DNA of 64,000 nucleotides from Beroe forskalii. Lineage: Eukaryota; Ctenophora; Nuda; Beroida; Beroidae. This document shows, one piece after another, positions 45,035 through 56,870 of the stretch. Position 1 is the stretch's first letter; every line of letters begins with the position of its first letter. The notes below the pieces were generated by a model. That model saw nothing but the letters and a program-made list of their open reading frames with translations. It was not told where the DNA came from and did no database searches. Position numbers and translations under genes: made by a program. The stretch spans positions 744,001 through 808,000 of the forward strand of contig WFMF01000039.1 of NCBI GenBank assembly GCA_011033025.1, in the 5' to 3' direction.

Positions 45035-45971
45035 TTTAAGCAAAGGTTTAGGTTCTGATGAAAGTGATGCCATCATCAGCATATTCTGGAGTAGCGAGTT
45101 GTTGACGTGAAAATGCGAAATATCAATTTTTCACGTTCTCTAAATTCTTAGATGAAAGGAAATCCGTGTAAAATGGTATGTGTTTTATGGTAATAACATT
45201 GTTATAGCTTTATAGATTAGATTACTTTTAATATTTGGTGTAAAAGTGCTGCAATTGGTGTAAAAGTGGTGTAAAAGTGCTGCACGATTTATACTGTGAA
45301 CATGAGTAATGAGGCTGAGAGAGGGCCAAGAAGCAATTATTACACGTTTTTATTGGCATTTTTATCAACAAAAAACAGTACAAAGTTGCAGTGATTCGAT
45401 CAAATCATGTCTCTGTATCTTACACAGGCCATCGTTAATAGTCGTGATTTTAGAAGTACAGGAAATTCAGCAGAATTTTTGTCTGCTTTTGAAAAAAGTG
45501 AAGATGCTAGTTGAGCTCATGAAATGCTCGCCTATGCACAATCTAAGTTTATGACTTTTTAGGCCTCAATCAATAGCCTTTCTAAGCTCTGTTGGTTGGG
45601 TTGTTTAAGAAAATAATAATTGACACGAGCTTGGTTTTCTGGTCGCTTTTAAATAGCTTATGCTTATCGTCTTCAGCCTCTTTACTAGTTATAAAAGCAG
45701 TGAGAATCACACCTCTTTTCCTTCCCCTTCTAAGCTTCTAGAGGCTTAGAGGCCGGATGCCTCTTTCCCTTCCTCCTCTAGGGGGTGCCAGTTTGGCGCA
45801 TAACCTGCACATATTGTCTTTTCAAGAATCAGAGGTTCGGTATTTCCCTCCCCAATTTCAGAGCATTAATTGGTACCCCCCTTTTAATTGTTGCAACATA
45901 TATTATGTCAAGGTAAACAATAAATTGTTACAGCTTGTTTGTCCATATCCTGCCCGCTACACAGACTATTC

Positions 45972-46029
45972 CACCTCACTAACACCCCATTATAACCCCT
46001 GATAATGACGTCACATTACGCCGCCTACT
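45972..46029 (+). repeat. CRE palindrome copy 14
   Basis: CTCACTAACACCCCA, spacer, CTGATAATGACGTCAC, then CCGCCTA. Confidence 0.8.
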
Positions 46030-46233
46030 GCTTGCAGGAGGAGCTTGTATTGGTGTCGGTATGTAAGCTATCGGTTCCTGCCCGCCACTGCGTAATGAGA
46101 TGCGTTTAGCCAGCTGTCCAATAAATGTGGGCAGCTCAGAAACCACATTTCTCATATGCTGTGGTTATTAACGGCAACAATAATATAAACTCTGAGAACA
46201 CCTCGTAAGAAGAGGAAAGGGAAGGAGTATGGG

Positions 46234-46286
46234 GTGTCATTGTCTTGGGTTAGAGTGGGGAATTGATGACGTCACACCGCCTATTT
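46234..46286 (-). repeat. CRE palindrome copy 15
   Basis: GTGTCATTGTCTTGG (worn CRE), spacer, GTGGGGAATTGATGACGTCA, then CCGCCTATT. Here the partner half carries the full CRE, and it again faces the preceding copy. Confidence 0.72.
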
Positions 46287-46440
46287 TCACCCTGCTACCC
46301 TCCTTTTCTGTCCCGGTAGTTTTCCAATGCCAAGACTCCTTGGCTCTCCTTAGAATGCTTCCTTAATGCTTTCTAAGGCTGTCAAAGGTGCTTAGGGTTA
46401 AATGATAGCTTGTTATGCCAACTTGTTAAGATAAGTGGGG

Positions 46441-46530
46441 TCTTACTAAAACTTGAGGACTTAATAAAACATACTAAAACTTACTAAAACTTACTAAAAC
46501 TTACTAAAACTTACTAAAACTTACGAAAAC
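46441..46530 (+). repeat. 10-bp tandem repeat (TTACTAAAAC)n
   Basis: About six near-perfect units between 46470 and 46530, with two diverged units before them. Confidence 0.85.
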
Positions 46531-47082
46531 TTTTTGGTGCATCCACTCTGTTTTTGAAATCCTTCAGCCCTGAAATTGAGTCTCTAAGTTCAACTTCAAT
46601 TCGCTCTCTCAAGAACTTTATTCTTGGCCCAATTAAAACTTCCAGCATCAACGGAACCACTTGATATAATTTGAGTTATTAGCTACAGTAGTAAAGTAGT
46701 AATGTTGGTAACGCCTATACCAGCTAAACAGGTTGAAGTCTTATCGTCAGCTATTTCAAGTTTTTAGGATTTCAAACCCTATCTCCTGAATTATTTGTTA
46801 GTACCATTTACTCTTCACTTGTTCATTTTAGCATGATCTTCTCTTCTACTTTTCACTAACCTAACTGACATGGACTGATCAGGGTACAGCAATTCTGTAC
46901 TGTGGTTAGTAGATAAAAATACTTTGGATTTCAACCCCTATCACCTATACTATATTGTGAGCTATAATATATCATCGCCTATCTCCTACAAAATCCACTG
47001 GGTTTATTGCCTGACAAGGTCCTCTGACGATCCCAGATTCACGCACCACATAATTCGTGCAATCAAGTTAATTGCTACCCTC

Positions 47083-47135
47083 TGATTGGTTCATTCCCGT
47101 CACGTGACGCGCCACCTGCGCTCCCATTGGTCGAG
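47083..47135. promoter_or_regulatory. E-box/CCAAT cluster 7
   Basis: GATTGGTTC, GTCACGTGACGCGCC (47099-) and CCATTGGTCG within about 50 bases. The E-box is flanked by inverted CCAAT boxes. Confidence 0.45.
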
Positions 47136-47309
47136 GCGTGAGATTGCCATGGCAATACCTGTCAGAGGTTGATTGCTTCTTGATTAAGATACGGTATGTT
47201 AAATACACGAGTGATCGTTAAACAAGGAGCTTTATATGTGTGTCACAATGTGAAGTTAATAGGATATCACTCATGGATGGCTTTGTTGGGCAGTGAGATA
47301 TGGGGTGAC

Positions 47310-47585
47310 GTCACATCAGTATTCATCCTTTCAAGTCAATCATCGATATATTCATCATTTTAAGTCAATTGACAATATTGACACATTCATCATTTTAGGC
47401 CAATCATCAATATTCATCATTTTAAGTCAATCAATATTGACACCTTCATCATTTCAGGTCAATCATCAGTATTCATTATTTCAAGTCAATCATCAATATT
47501 ATCATTTTAAGTCATGTCAATAATCATCATTTCAAGTCAATCATCATTTCAAGTCAATCATCAATAACATCATTTTAAATGATCA
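47310..47585 (+). repeat. Tandem repeat of about 28 bp
   Basis: Units like TCATCATTTTAAGTCAATCA followed by TCAATAT recur about ten times with variation. Frames through it are not genes. Confidence 0.8.
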
Positions 47586-49114
47586 TTGTCAATCGTAAAT
47601 GTTTGATTATCAATGACGTTCAATGAAGTATTGATAATCGGGAAAATAGAATAATATTTACAAAATAGTTCATAAAATCTCAATGTCAGTGTAAGCTTTC
47701 TTACAGGAACCATTTTCGTGTCAACGTTTTTTCACAAAAGATCGTATAATGTGATCATTTATTAAACCATGAAATTTGAGAGTATTAGGAAACTTTTAAA
47801 CTAGGTGATGATAAATACCACGAATAGTTTTATATCTATTTTTGAGGAATGAGAAATTTCTGTGTTAATTAACAACTTCTAAAATTTCAAAGCATTATGA
47901 TTCAGAATAAGACATATTTTCTGAAGTCCTCTAAGACCACACAAAATTTCTTACACTTATATCAAGAATATCGATATAGTCATGGCTAATTGAGAATCTA
48001 TTAGAATGAAGTTGATGAATTCAATCAAAGAGCCTCTACATTTCGATGTTGAGAAATTAATCACAGCTCTTGGTGAGACTGTGATGCTCCTTTATTTCTC
48101 CCTTTCACGATAAGAATAGAGAAGATGAATGCTTTCACATGAATGGTATATTGTGCTCTTCCAAAGGGTGACATAATCGAGCATATTTACTTCTTCCTTT
48201 GTTAAAATTCCCCCATTTTTGCAGATTTTTTCGGGGAAAATCAATCAGTTGGTGATCTTTTTTTGTATGGTCGCGTATTAAAAACCAAAATGAGGCAGTT
48301 ATTGAACTTAAATAAATGGCATTGAGGACGCTGCATGCAGGCATGCTTTTGAGAACTCACTAAATGGCGTTATATTTTGTCACCCGAGCCTTCTACTTGA
48401 GCTTTAGAGTTACAAATTGAATCCATCATCAACCAAAGATCAAAAATGTAACATACCGAAATAATAAGCTGTTCGAATTTAAATATTCTCGAGAAGTTCG
48501 CGCAGCCATTCTTTGGCCCGTTTGATATAATCAAGAGAAGCAAATTTTCATCAACGATTTTGAAGAAATAAAGATTTTTTGATTAGACGGGAGTCAAAGT
48601 TCAAAGTTGGTCATCATATTGTGTGAAAATGTTGTATTGGTCGAAATAACATTGCGTCTTATTGAAGATGTTTTAGGCTTGGCTTGGATACAATTTCCGA
48701 CCGTTAAATAACAATCTATAACATCTGCGACAAAAGTTTTATCTCTTCTTTTTATCACTACCTAATTGTTTTTCTGATGGAACGAGTGCCATATTCCCCA
48801 AATCTCACGAAAGAGAACAATATTGTCCACTATGGACAATATCATCAATATATACGTGTCCACCACCACCAACATCAGCTCATTTAGCTGGGGAGTTACT
48901 AAATGTCATCTTCCCTCTGATTCCGAGAAACCCACACGTCCTTTTCACTCGCAGCATTTTCATTTCAGCAAAATACCAAATCCCTTGATCACGTGACCGC
49001 TGGCTGGAAATTTTAATTGCTTTCTTAATGAAAATCTCCGTACAATTGTTGTTATTGCCTTTTACTTTGATTGCATTGCCATTGTGATAAGAAATGGGAA
49101 TGTCTCGGGCGGAA

Positions 49115-49170
49115 AACAGGCGGCGTGAGGTCCACAATGCGCCATTTTAAGTTATGATAATGACGTCATC
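49115..49170 (+). repeat. CRE palindrome copy 16
   Basis: Left end AACAGGCGG, middle CGCCATTTTAAGTT, right core ATGATAATGACGTCATC. Confidence 0.78.
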
Positions 49171-49971
49171 ATCCAACGTGCACGTGTTTCTCAGCGCGAC
49201 CTATCGTCTGATTGTTAAAAATATGGGATGGTAAATCAGGATAGTAGATGAGTGACAGTCGGCAATTGTTTGCCTGAGTCTCTCAATAGTTACCCTGGTG
49301 GGGCATAACATACAAATAAATAATATATTTTCAAATAGCAAAAAGTGTTTTTTTGATGATACTATAACGTATATATCGCAACCGATTTTATTTTCCCGGA
49401 GCTATTCGTCATTGGGGAAATTGCAAAACATTTCTGGGGAAATTTTTACAGTTTACTGTCGAAAAAACTCACATACTCTACTTACAAACATCCAATAAAT
49501 TTGATAAATCAATATATTCAATGCACTCGTTTAATTAAGCTAAACCTGTGTCCTGTACCCCTGTAAAAGTACACTGGTCAGCATTCCAATCAACACAATC
49601 AAACACTCCAGTGTAAATCCATGTAGATGTATTGATATTTTACTATTTTTACAGGGAATGAGTATAGATTTTATGATGGAATTCTGAATCATGGGGCCTT
49701 TTCTTGGTCATGTCACAAGACTTCGAGATGTTACATCATGTTTCATTTTTTCAACACATTCGAGCAAAAATTGAGAATGATGCTTATAAATTCGTGGTCC
49801 CCGCGACTGCCTCTTATTTCTTTGCATTGGTTTTTCTACCCTACCTCATTTTTGTTTAGATCGTGACCCTTTACGCTAATTCAGAAATTGGTTTAAGAGT
49901 AAGAAATGAACTCCGGTTTGACATTGTATTATCACACCAAATAGATTGTGCAAGTTCATATTCTCAAAACT

Positions 49972-50050
49972 AATGTCAGATGAATCTGACATCAATTCTG
50001 ATGTCAGATATTAATCTGACATCAATATTCTGATGTCAGATCTGACATCA
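49972..50050. repeat. Alternating palindromic decamers
   Basis: TGATGTCAGA and its inverse TCTGACATCA alternate six to seven times in about 78 bases, separated by AT-rich links. The string can form several different hairpins. Confidence 0.85.
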
Positions 50051-50195
50051 CCACTACCATTGCGATACACCTAGTACTCTAAGCGTGGTGGAAGTTAGGG
50101 TGAATAGTTAGGGAGTTAGTAGACCAAGGATCCCTACCTCCAACCCTGTTATCTACAAGTTTAAATAGAACTGTTTAGGGTATACGTGGTTTAGA

Positions 50196-50237
50196 GTGAC
50201 GTCATTATCATGGTTTAGAATGGTGAGTTGATGATGT
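50196..50237 (-). repeat. CRE palindrome copy 17
   Basis: GTGACGTCATTATCATGG, spacer, TGGTGAGTTGATGATG. Very close to consensus. Confidence 0.85.
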
Positions 50238-51006
50238 GGTTAAGTCTTATTATCCAGGCAGATAGTTAGTCATGTAAATTGAGGGATAGAACGCTACTAA
50301 CTAGCAGGGTTGTTTTAATATCAGTAGCAATTTCAGGGGTAATTTTATTCAAATTACTGACGAAGGAGTTAGAGTTAATAGGTTAATAAGTGGGAAAATT
50401 TAAACCCAGCCTGCATGCTATATGTGTTCTAAGTCTGTGATTCTAAACCTGTTCAGCAAATTATATATGCTTTTCGAAACCAAAACCACTTTCGAAAAAA
50501 TCACAATTTCTGTTTGAATGATAATAAAATGTTTTACGATTTGAGGCAATTAGCATGGAAATAATATCGCAGCTTTAAATCAGAATCAGGCCTGTGTTGT
50601 ATAGTGAACTATTGGAGTTTGGACCAATTCTAAACCAAAAACACCATGACAAATCAGTCATTTTGTTGTATCTAGGTTTGTCAAATTATGAAAATGTTCC
50701 ATGCCGCAAAAAGAAGATTTCCCTCCGCAGAGTTGTGGAAACTTATGGCTATTTCTTTGAAACTACATTTTACCCAAACCCACATTTACCAAATATATAA
50801 ACCATATCCCCTCAATCATCCGATATCTTCGGAATTTCCTAGACAGTGTGAAGCCCACGTGAAGTCAATTTATCATCACACGATCCTCGAGGTCTGAACT
50901 CAATTTAAACTATCATCGTGTCAATATACGATGATCTTCAGTCTGATATAAAAACTAGATCTATATAAAACCAAACCCGCAATCGCTTAGCGAAGTGGTT
51001 GGGATA

Positions 51007-51063
51007 GTGACGTCATTATCATGGTTTGAAATGTTGAACTGATGACGTTTCCTACCGCCTATT
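51007..51063 (-). repeat. CRE palindrome copy 18
   Basis: GTGACGTCATTATCATGG, spacer, TGAACTGATGACG, then CCGCCTATT. Confidence 0.85.
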
Positions 51064-51208
51064 CCTCGTTACAGGGGATCCAGATAATAATCCAAAACAC
51101 ACACACTCACCTATCTTTATATCTATATAGTGTGTCTATTTCCCTGAGATTGTACGGCTTTACTGTGACTCTACAGAGATCTCAGTAGGACAGCAGATTA
51201 CCCTTTGA

Positions 51209-51262
51209 ACGTCACTAACACACCATGTTAATCCATGATAATGACGTCACTGACTTCCGCCT
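51209..51262 (+). repeat. CRE palindrome copy 19
   Basis: ACGTCACTAACACACCA, spacer, ATGATAATGACGTCAC, then CCGCCTT. Opposite orientation to copy 18, about 145 bases away. Confidence 0.82.
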
Positions 51263-52217
51263 TCACTTTCCTGTCGCTATAGGATAATAGTAGAGAATCC
51301 AACTCTACCTGCTATCTGCGATACGGATTCAATACTTTCACAAAGCCATCGGAATCTGATGAGAGGGGATCGCGATCTAGACACTGATCCAGACACAGTG
51401 ATCCAGAGGAGGAGATTTGGATGTTTCTTTAAGGGAAGATTATAGGTGTTCCAGCGTCATATTAATTATTGTTTTTATGAATGGCTCACTGAGTACGTAA
51501 GTAGGTAGTAATGCTCAAACTTCATACCAAAATTTCTTGAAATTACTAAAATATTCAGTAAATTTTCTTTTGTTGATTTAAAAGTAAATGTTCAATATTT
51601 TGGTCATTTCACATGTTTCATTTCCACGATCCCGATCTAGACAGTCCTCCGGTAAGAGAACTGCTGGAATCTTCAGTTTTGATTATCATTAAAACACTTA
51701 GCACTCCAGACTTGCCATTTAACGGCTTAACGGTTCAAAAATGATGTTGGCAGACAATCTACATCTATCCAAAAAGATCATTTCATGGAACTTACAATTG
51801 ATAAATGATAAGTACCAAATCTCTGATTAACTTGAGACGGTATGCTTGATTGAGTCGCATCGTCCGACGTCGTTGAAATTAACTGCACTGGCTCGAATCT
51901 AAATGCTCAAGAAAGCTTCAACCGTGATTCAAATATGTCTTCATAACCTTGATATTCTTTTTTAAATCTCGAATAGCTCAGTAAATAGGTAGGTACGGCT
52001 TCAGATGATACCTACCAAAATTTCTTGAAATTACTGAATTGTTCAAAAATCTCAAAAAGTATGTCCTCAATAATTTTGGTCAATTCCACAAGTTTTAAAA
52101 CTTTTCAGACCACTTCTCTCTCGTGTCTGTACTTAGTAATGATAATATTATTACTTCTCCTTATCATTTTATGCTTATTGCCGGACTGTCTTACGACATG
52201 CGAGGTTCACACTAAAA

Positions 52218-52285
52218 AATAGGCGTTTTAACGTCATCAATTCACCATTTTAAACCCTCATAATGACGTCATCTTTAAACCGCTA
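52218..52285 (+). repeat. CRE palindrome copy 20 (complete)
   Basis: AATAGGCG, ACGTCATCAATTCACCA, spacer, CTCATAATGACGTCATC, then AACCGCTA. Total about 68 bp. Confidence 0.85.
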
Positions 52286-52407
52286 ACTTTTTAGTCTCGT
52301 GTTTCCAAGCGGTTTTGCTTGACCTCTCCCCGTGTCTTATCTGTCACATGGTGTAAGTTCGGGTTCCCAATTTAATTACCCTAATCAGCCCGATAACTAG
52401 CGCCTTT

Positions 52408-52485
52408 TCCACCAATCACAGCCCGGTATCCTAGTCACGTGACCGGTATTTTGTCACGTGACCGGTATTTTGTCACGTGACCTTT
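52408..52485. promoter_or_regulatory. E-box/CCAAT cluster 8 with tandem E-boxes
   Basis: CCACCAATCACAGCCCGG is followed by three GTCACGTGAC sites at 52434, 52453 and 52472. They lie in a perfect 19-base tandem repeat (GTCACGTGACCGGTATTTT). The CCAAT-GCCCGG-GTCACGTGAC order is the same as in cluster 3. Confidence 0.5.
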
Positions 52486-52645
52486 ACCCAAATCGAGTTG
52501 TTACCTAAGTTTTATTATTATATCTGTGCTAAATATGCCAAGTTGTCAATCAATCAGTCCTCTCCACCGGTTACCCACCAGTGCATTTGCTGGAATATAT
52601 ATTCCAATAATAAATTGCCGAGATAATCGCTGCGCGACACGAGAT

Positions 52646-52755
52646 GTCACGTGACGCGCATATCTTCCGTGATCTGAAAAGAGATTACCCAATCAGGGAG
52701 GTTCTAACTGATTCAGCCAATCAGCGATAGGCTGGATCAGGCGTTATCCAATCAC
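52646..52755. promoter_or_regulatory. E-box/CCAAT cluster 9
   Basis: GTCACGTGACGCGC followed by three CCAATCA boxes at about 52689, 52717 and 52748, and a GC-alternating word (GAGCGCGCGCG) just downstream. Confidence 0.45.
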
Positions 52756-53417
52756 GCACGAGCGCGCGCGTGTCAATTACCAGCAGCAGCTGCTGCTCGG
52801 ACTGCGCAATCACAGTTCTCATTTTTAATAAATTTGATGTAATTTATGTGATAAATCCGTAATTTATGAAGTGATAAAGTGACGGACGACGGTAATAAAA
52901 TTACCAAGTACCACCGTTTGACAGAGTGATAATTTAAGTGTTTTGAAACTTGAGCAATCCAAGTACAGAAGTACGCAGCTTTCTAGCAACAGTATTCCTT
53001 GATGAATTAAAGTAGCTGGAAACATGAATATTGAATTTTGTTAAAGCTTGAAACATGATGAATTTTATCGCGGGTGTAACATTATATATCAACCCAATTT
53101 CCAGTTAAGTCCCGCAGAAAATTAATAATGATAATTTGAATATACCTACAGCCTTTTTTGTACCCGAATATAGCTGCCTCGCGTGATTTATAAAACTGAT
53201 TTCCTAAAATTATATATTACCTGCAAAAATTCACCACCTTTTTCATTTTTACGGGCCTTGAAAAATGACTTATACTCCGAAAAGACAACGTGGGATCTGT
53301 AAAAATAATTAACTAAAGACCAATTTTCTGTGTAATAATATAAAGTTGTTGAATGATAATAATCGTTCGATATCATCTCTCAGAGCTCTTAAAACTCTCG
53401 GATAATTGGAGGGGGTG

Positions 53418-53457
53418 ATGATGTCATTATCAGGGCTGAAAGTGGTGCGTTTATGAC
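53418..53457 (-). repeat. CRE palindrome copy 21
   Basis: GATGATGTCATTATCAGG, spacer, GTGGTGCGTTTATGAC; CRE changed at one base. Confidence 0.65.
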
Positions 53458-53551
53458 ACTAAAAACAGCGTGAATTCTGATCCCGTTTTTCATTGTATGT
53501 TGCATGACTCATTATGCAGGATAGCAAAGATAATATTCTCTCGAGTTGAAC

Positions 53552-53604
53552 TTGGCGGAATCACGTCATCAACTCACCACGTTAACCTATGATAATGACG
53601 TCAT
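53552..53604 (+). repeat. CRE palindrome copy 22
   Basis: TTGGCGG, CGTCATCAACTCACCA, spacer, ATGATAATGACGTCAT. Opposite to copy 21, about 95 bases away. Confidence 0.87.
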
Positions 53605-54062
53605 GATTCTAACTCCGTGCCCTCGGGTGCAGATGATTCCCCACCGGAGCGTGTTATAATTCCTTGTATATGATTTACTAAAGACAAGATAGAACAGCTC
53701 CTTGGAGCAGTAGATCTCTCAGGGAAATAGGCTGCTGAAATGAAAATAGGCTGCTGAAATGACGCGATTATCACGGTTAAACACAGATAAATTATGAGGG
53801 TGTGAGAGATTATTGGGCGGTGTGAGAACAACTATCAGGAGATATATTTTCCGTCCTCCGTAGTTAATAAGGGCCCTGGATCTTTATATAAAGTACATAT
53901 CTCTCTCTCGTAGATGATCTCAGATAATTATTCAGTGATTGCAGTTGATTATCATCCGTGCTAATCAGTGCAGGGAGGAGCAGGAGAGTCAATAGATGGA
54001 TTATATATAATACTCGCTTGCGTTTATATAACCATGGGTGCGTATATGTGAAGTGCGAGATA

Positions 54063-54103
54063 TGGCGTCATTATCATAGCTTAACGTAGTGAATTGTTGG
54101 CGA
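54063..54103 (-). repeat. CRE palindrome copy 23
   Basis: TGGCGTCATTATCATAG, spacer, AGTGAATTGTTGGCG; CRE changed at one base. Confidence 0.68.
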
Positions 54104-54490
54104 TTTTCCGGCTATAAATTCGGTGTTAAGCCGGGAGAATCGCCGCGCTGCGATTTCTCGCGTGTGTTTATCTCTCAGCGAACGTCTGTATATTATTATT
54201 ACACAGCAGGAGAAGAAGATTTAGAACCTTAATTACTCGGCTCATCACCACCAAATGACTTGACACGAATATATAAATATATAGAGAGGGAGAGCTTGGA
54301 AATACCGGCAGCTAATCAACAGCCTGGATTCCGACTTTTGGACCAATGGGAGGGAAGTATTTCTCATCACGTGATCTAATTTGAAATCCTATGTAATTAG
54401 AGGGAGTGTTGGGATAAGATGGCCGTGTTAATAAGGGATTAATAAGAGCATGTCGCCCATAATGATCAACGGTGAGAAAGACCAACGTAT

Positions 54491-54695
54491 CACGTGCGGA
54501 GTTTCCCGGTCGATGATTGGTCAGCGCACTCTTTTCCGCGCGTCCATTGGTTCCCAACCCGTGATGATGATACAACATCGATTGTCTGATTTTGGACATT
54601 TTTGAGCAGGTCAAACTATAGCAAGTAATGTGTATTGGTGTTAATCCACCAATCAAGCGCGAGCTGGTGGGAGGCTCGACCAATGGCAAGCGGTA
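54491..54695. promoter_or_regulatory. E-box/CCAAT cluster 10
   Basis: CACGTG at 54491, inverted CCAAT boxes at about 54516 and 54546, and direct CCAAT boxes at about 54650 and 54679. A TATATATATATGG run follows at about 54745. Confidence 0.4.
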
Positions 54696-54739
54696 TCCGA
54701 GCGCTGGAGTCAATTAGTGTGATTATACGAGGCTAAGGA

Positions 54740-55095
54740 CCTATAGTATATATATATGGCAACGGAGGGAGAGTGATACCAGTATAGTAGATCTGGAATG
54801 TGAGATAATGGCTTAACGTCTAAATCACTCATCCTGTCAGAAGACGCACACAGTCAGTCAAACAAACACATTCCAGAGACACAAACAATCGGACAAAGAT
54901 ATGTTCCCGTGAGACAGAGGACTATATTCATTCAGACAAACTTTCAGACACTCACTCAGACAGGCAAATCGGTTCAGACAGGACCACAAGACTCACAACG
55001 AACGAACACTTGGCAACAAACTTTCAGACAAACATTCAGACAAACCCTCAGACACACGCAGCAAGTTCCTGGCCAAAGCACTGGATCAGGGTAAA
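54740..55095 (+). promoter_or_regulatory. TATA-like run and CAGACA-rich stretch, possible 5' UTR
   Basis: A TATATATATATGG run (about 54745) is followed by about 250 bases rich in imperfect TTCAGACAAAC / CTCAGACAC words with few T-tracts. The layout resembles a promoter and first exon, and CAGG|GTAAAT near 55090 could be a donor. The open frame (many Gln and Thr) follows the repeat and is not convincing protein. An alternative start of the second gene is possible. Confidence 0.25.
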
Positions 55096-55319
55096 TTGGT
55101 AAAATCAACAGCTTTGGTTAAGTCTGGGAGATATAATGCTGTACACACGCCCTCTTACATGACACAAAACAAGGGTAAGATACCAATCCAGCTGCTACCC
55201 ACGGGTTGGTGTATTATTTCGGGAAATTACTCTAATTTCGCGAAAAATTGCTGTAATTTTTGGAAAACCTCACGCCGTGATGGTATGTAGATTGTGCCAT
55301 TGACTCGAGGTCAATTATA

Positions 55320-55660
55320 CAGTTACAGTGTGAGTTGAGTTGCTGTAATCAGCTCAAAAATTCCTGCGTTTTTCCTAAAACAAGTATGTGGGCAGCCATT
55401 CCGTGGCTTCATAACTATGCAAATTTTTGACCAAATATTATCAGAATGTTTTGCAATTTTTGAATAACTACAATACTTTCCATTTATCACCATCCACTGG
55501 GGATATATTATATATTGGTCGGCATTCATTTTTTGTCCAGAATATGTCACGGTCTTGATTTTCTTAACGCAAGACTGCCCAGAGCATTGGGAGATGCTTC
55601 TAAACTTGCAGAAAACACTGAATTTCTTCAAAGGAAGAACTTGAAGAAAAGTCAGATTTT
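55320..55660 (-). mobile_element. Tc1/mariner-like transposase fossil
   Basis: The minus strand encodes SGQKMNADQYI, resembling the G-x-MNAxxYI stretch of Tc1/mariner transposases. About 36 residues later comes NGCPHT, resembling the (Q)DxAPxHT catalytic segment, and next to it KTQEFL appears in another frame. A PMLWAV word upstream also recalls the VMVWGA motif. At least two frame changes separate these words, so this is a decayed internal fragment. No terminal repeats were found. Confidence 0.45.
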
Positions 55661-56147
55661 ATTTTAGACCGATCCAAATTCATCAATCATCATCTGCTAA
55701 AAAATCTCATCAAACCATGGATTAAACCGCACTCAACGGTCTATAATTCAATTCCCTTAGAATATGCCACATACCTAACCATAACCATAAGCTCTGTAAT
55801 TAGCTGTAATTGGAGTAGACGTCATGCGCTGGAATGAAAATCATACTTTGCTGTGTGGTTTCTAACATGTCCAATATATGCTCAACCGCAACCATATTCT
55901 CTCTGTCTCTCATATTGAACCATATAACAAAGTCAAAACATAATATACTGACAGGGCCTCACCATAACAATAATAATAATCAAGATTAGGTACCCCAGGG
56001 TTCTGTATTATTGTGTATGACAAACACATACTGATAGCAGCTGAGCTCAGTGTGTTTGGGTGGTGATAGGTCAATTAAATATCCCATTTTAAGGATTGAC
56101 AGCCCAGTCGATCCCTCCCATACTCGCTCTAAACGCAGAGAATTTGG

Positions 56148-56178
56148 TGCGTTGTTTGACCTATAATAGTGACGTCAC
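56148..56178 (+). repeat. CRE palindrome copy 24 (partial)
   Basis: GACCTATAATAGTGACGTCAC preserves the right half; the left half is decayed. Confidence 0.5.
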
Positions 56179-56831
56179 ATATTAGATCGACAGCCTTGGT
56201 TGATGGAGTCTTACCCCTCCTATATTGTTTTGTGGTTGTAATTAAAGTGCTGTCAGCTCTGGAATGACGCACTAGCGCACGCTCAAATTACGCACTCAAA
56301 TTAATACGCACTCATGTGCGTGCTCAAATGGAGAAAAACGCATACGCGCTCAAAGCAGTCATTCATTAGAGCAAATTCTGTAACAAACGATTGAATTGCT
56401 CACAACCACATGGATGGACGCACAAAATTTTCGCATACTTGCTCAGTTACTCGGACGCATCACATTTTGTTAATCATACCTATTCCGGAGGGGAAAGCAT
56501 GTTCATTGTCCACTAAAAACACAAAAAAGATGAAAAGCACATTAGCGCGTTGTACGCAAAAATCCAGTTATGAACATGGAATTTTTTCACTTTTTATTAA
56601 AAATTTCACAAAGCTTATTGCATCACCATGAATCATCTCAGTAGATTTCTTTTAAGATTAATAAATCCCAAGCATCGGCAATAAATTAATTCATTATTAC
56701 CTCTTGCATCAGCTTAATAATCATTTCCGATTTCCATTTATTATTACCCACACGTGACTTTGTGACACTTTACATTTTCCCAAACTTCCCTCTCATTTTG
56801 AGTGTTGTGCACGGAAATAATACGCAGTTTT

Positions 56832-56870
56832 ACGTCATCAACTCACCCTTGAGGAGCAAGATTTTGACGC
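56832..56870 (+). repeat. CRE palindrome copy 25 (partial)
   Basis: ACGTCATCAACTCACC is intact; the CRE half is reduced to TTTTGACGCATTC. Confidence 0.6.

Noticed and set aside
45309-45554. 81-codon plus-strand frame
   Set aside because: No recognisable motif and no splice context; consistent with chance.
53755-53800. Further CRE palindrome copy (GATTATCACGGTTAAAC)
   Set aside because: Only partial similarity and no CRE; too weak to list.
54312-54713. 133-codon minus-strand frame
   Set aside because: No domain, no splice or start context, and it overlaps an E-box/CCAAT cluster; length is within chance for this GC-richer patch.
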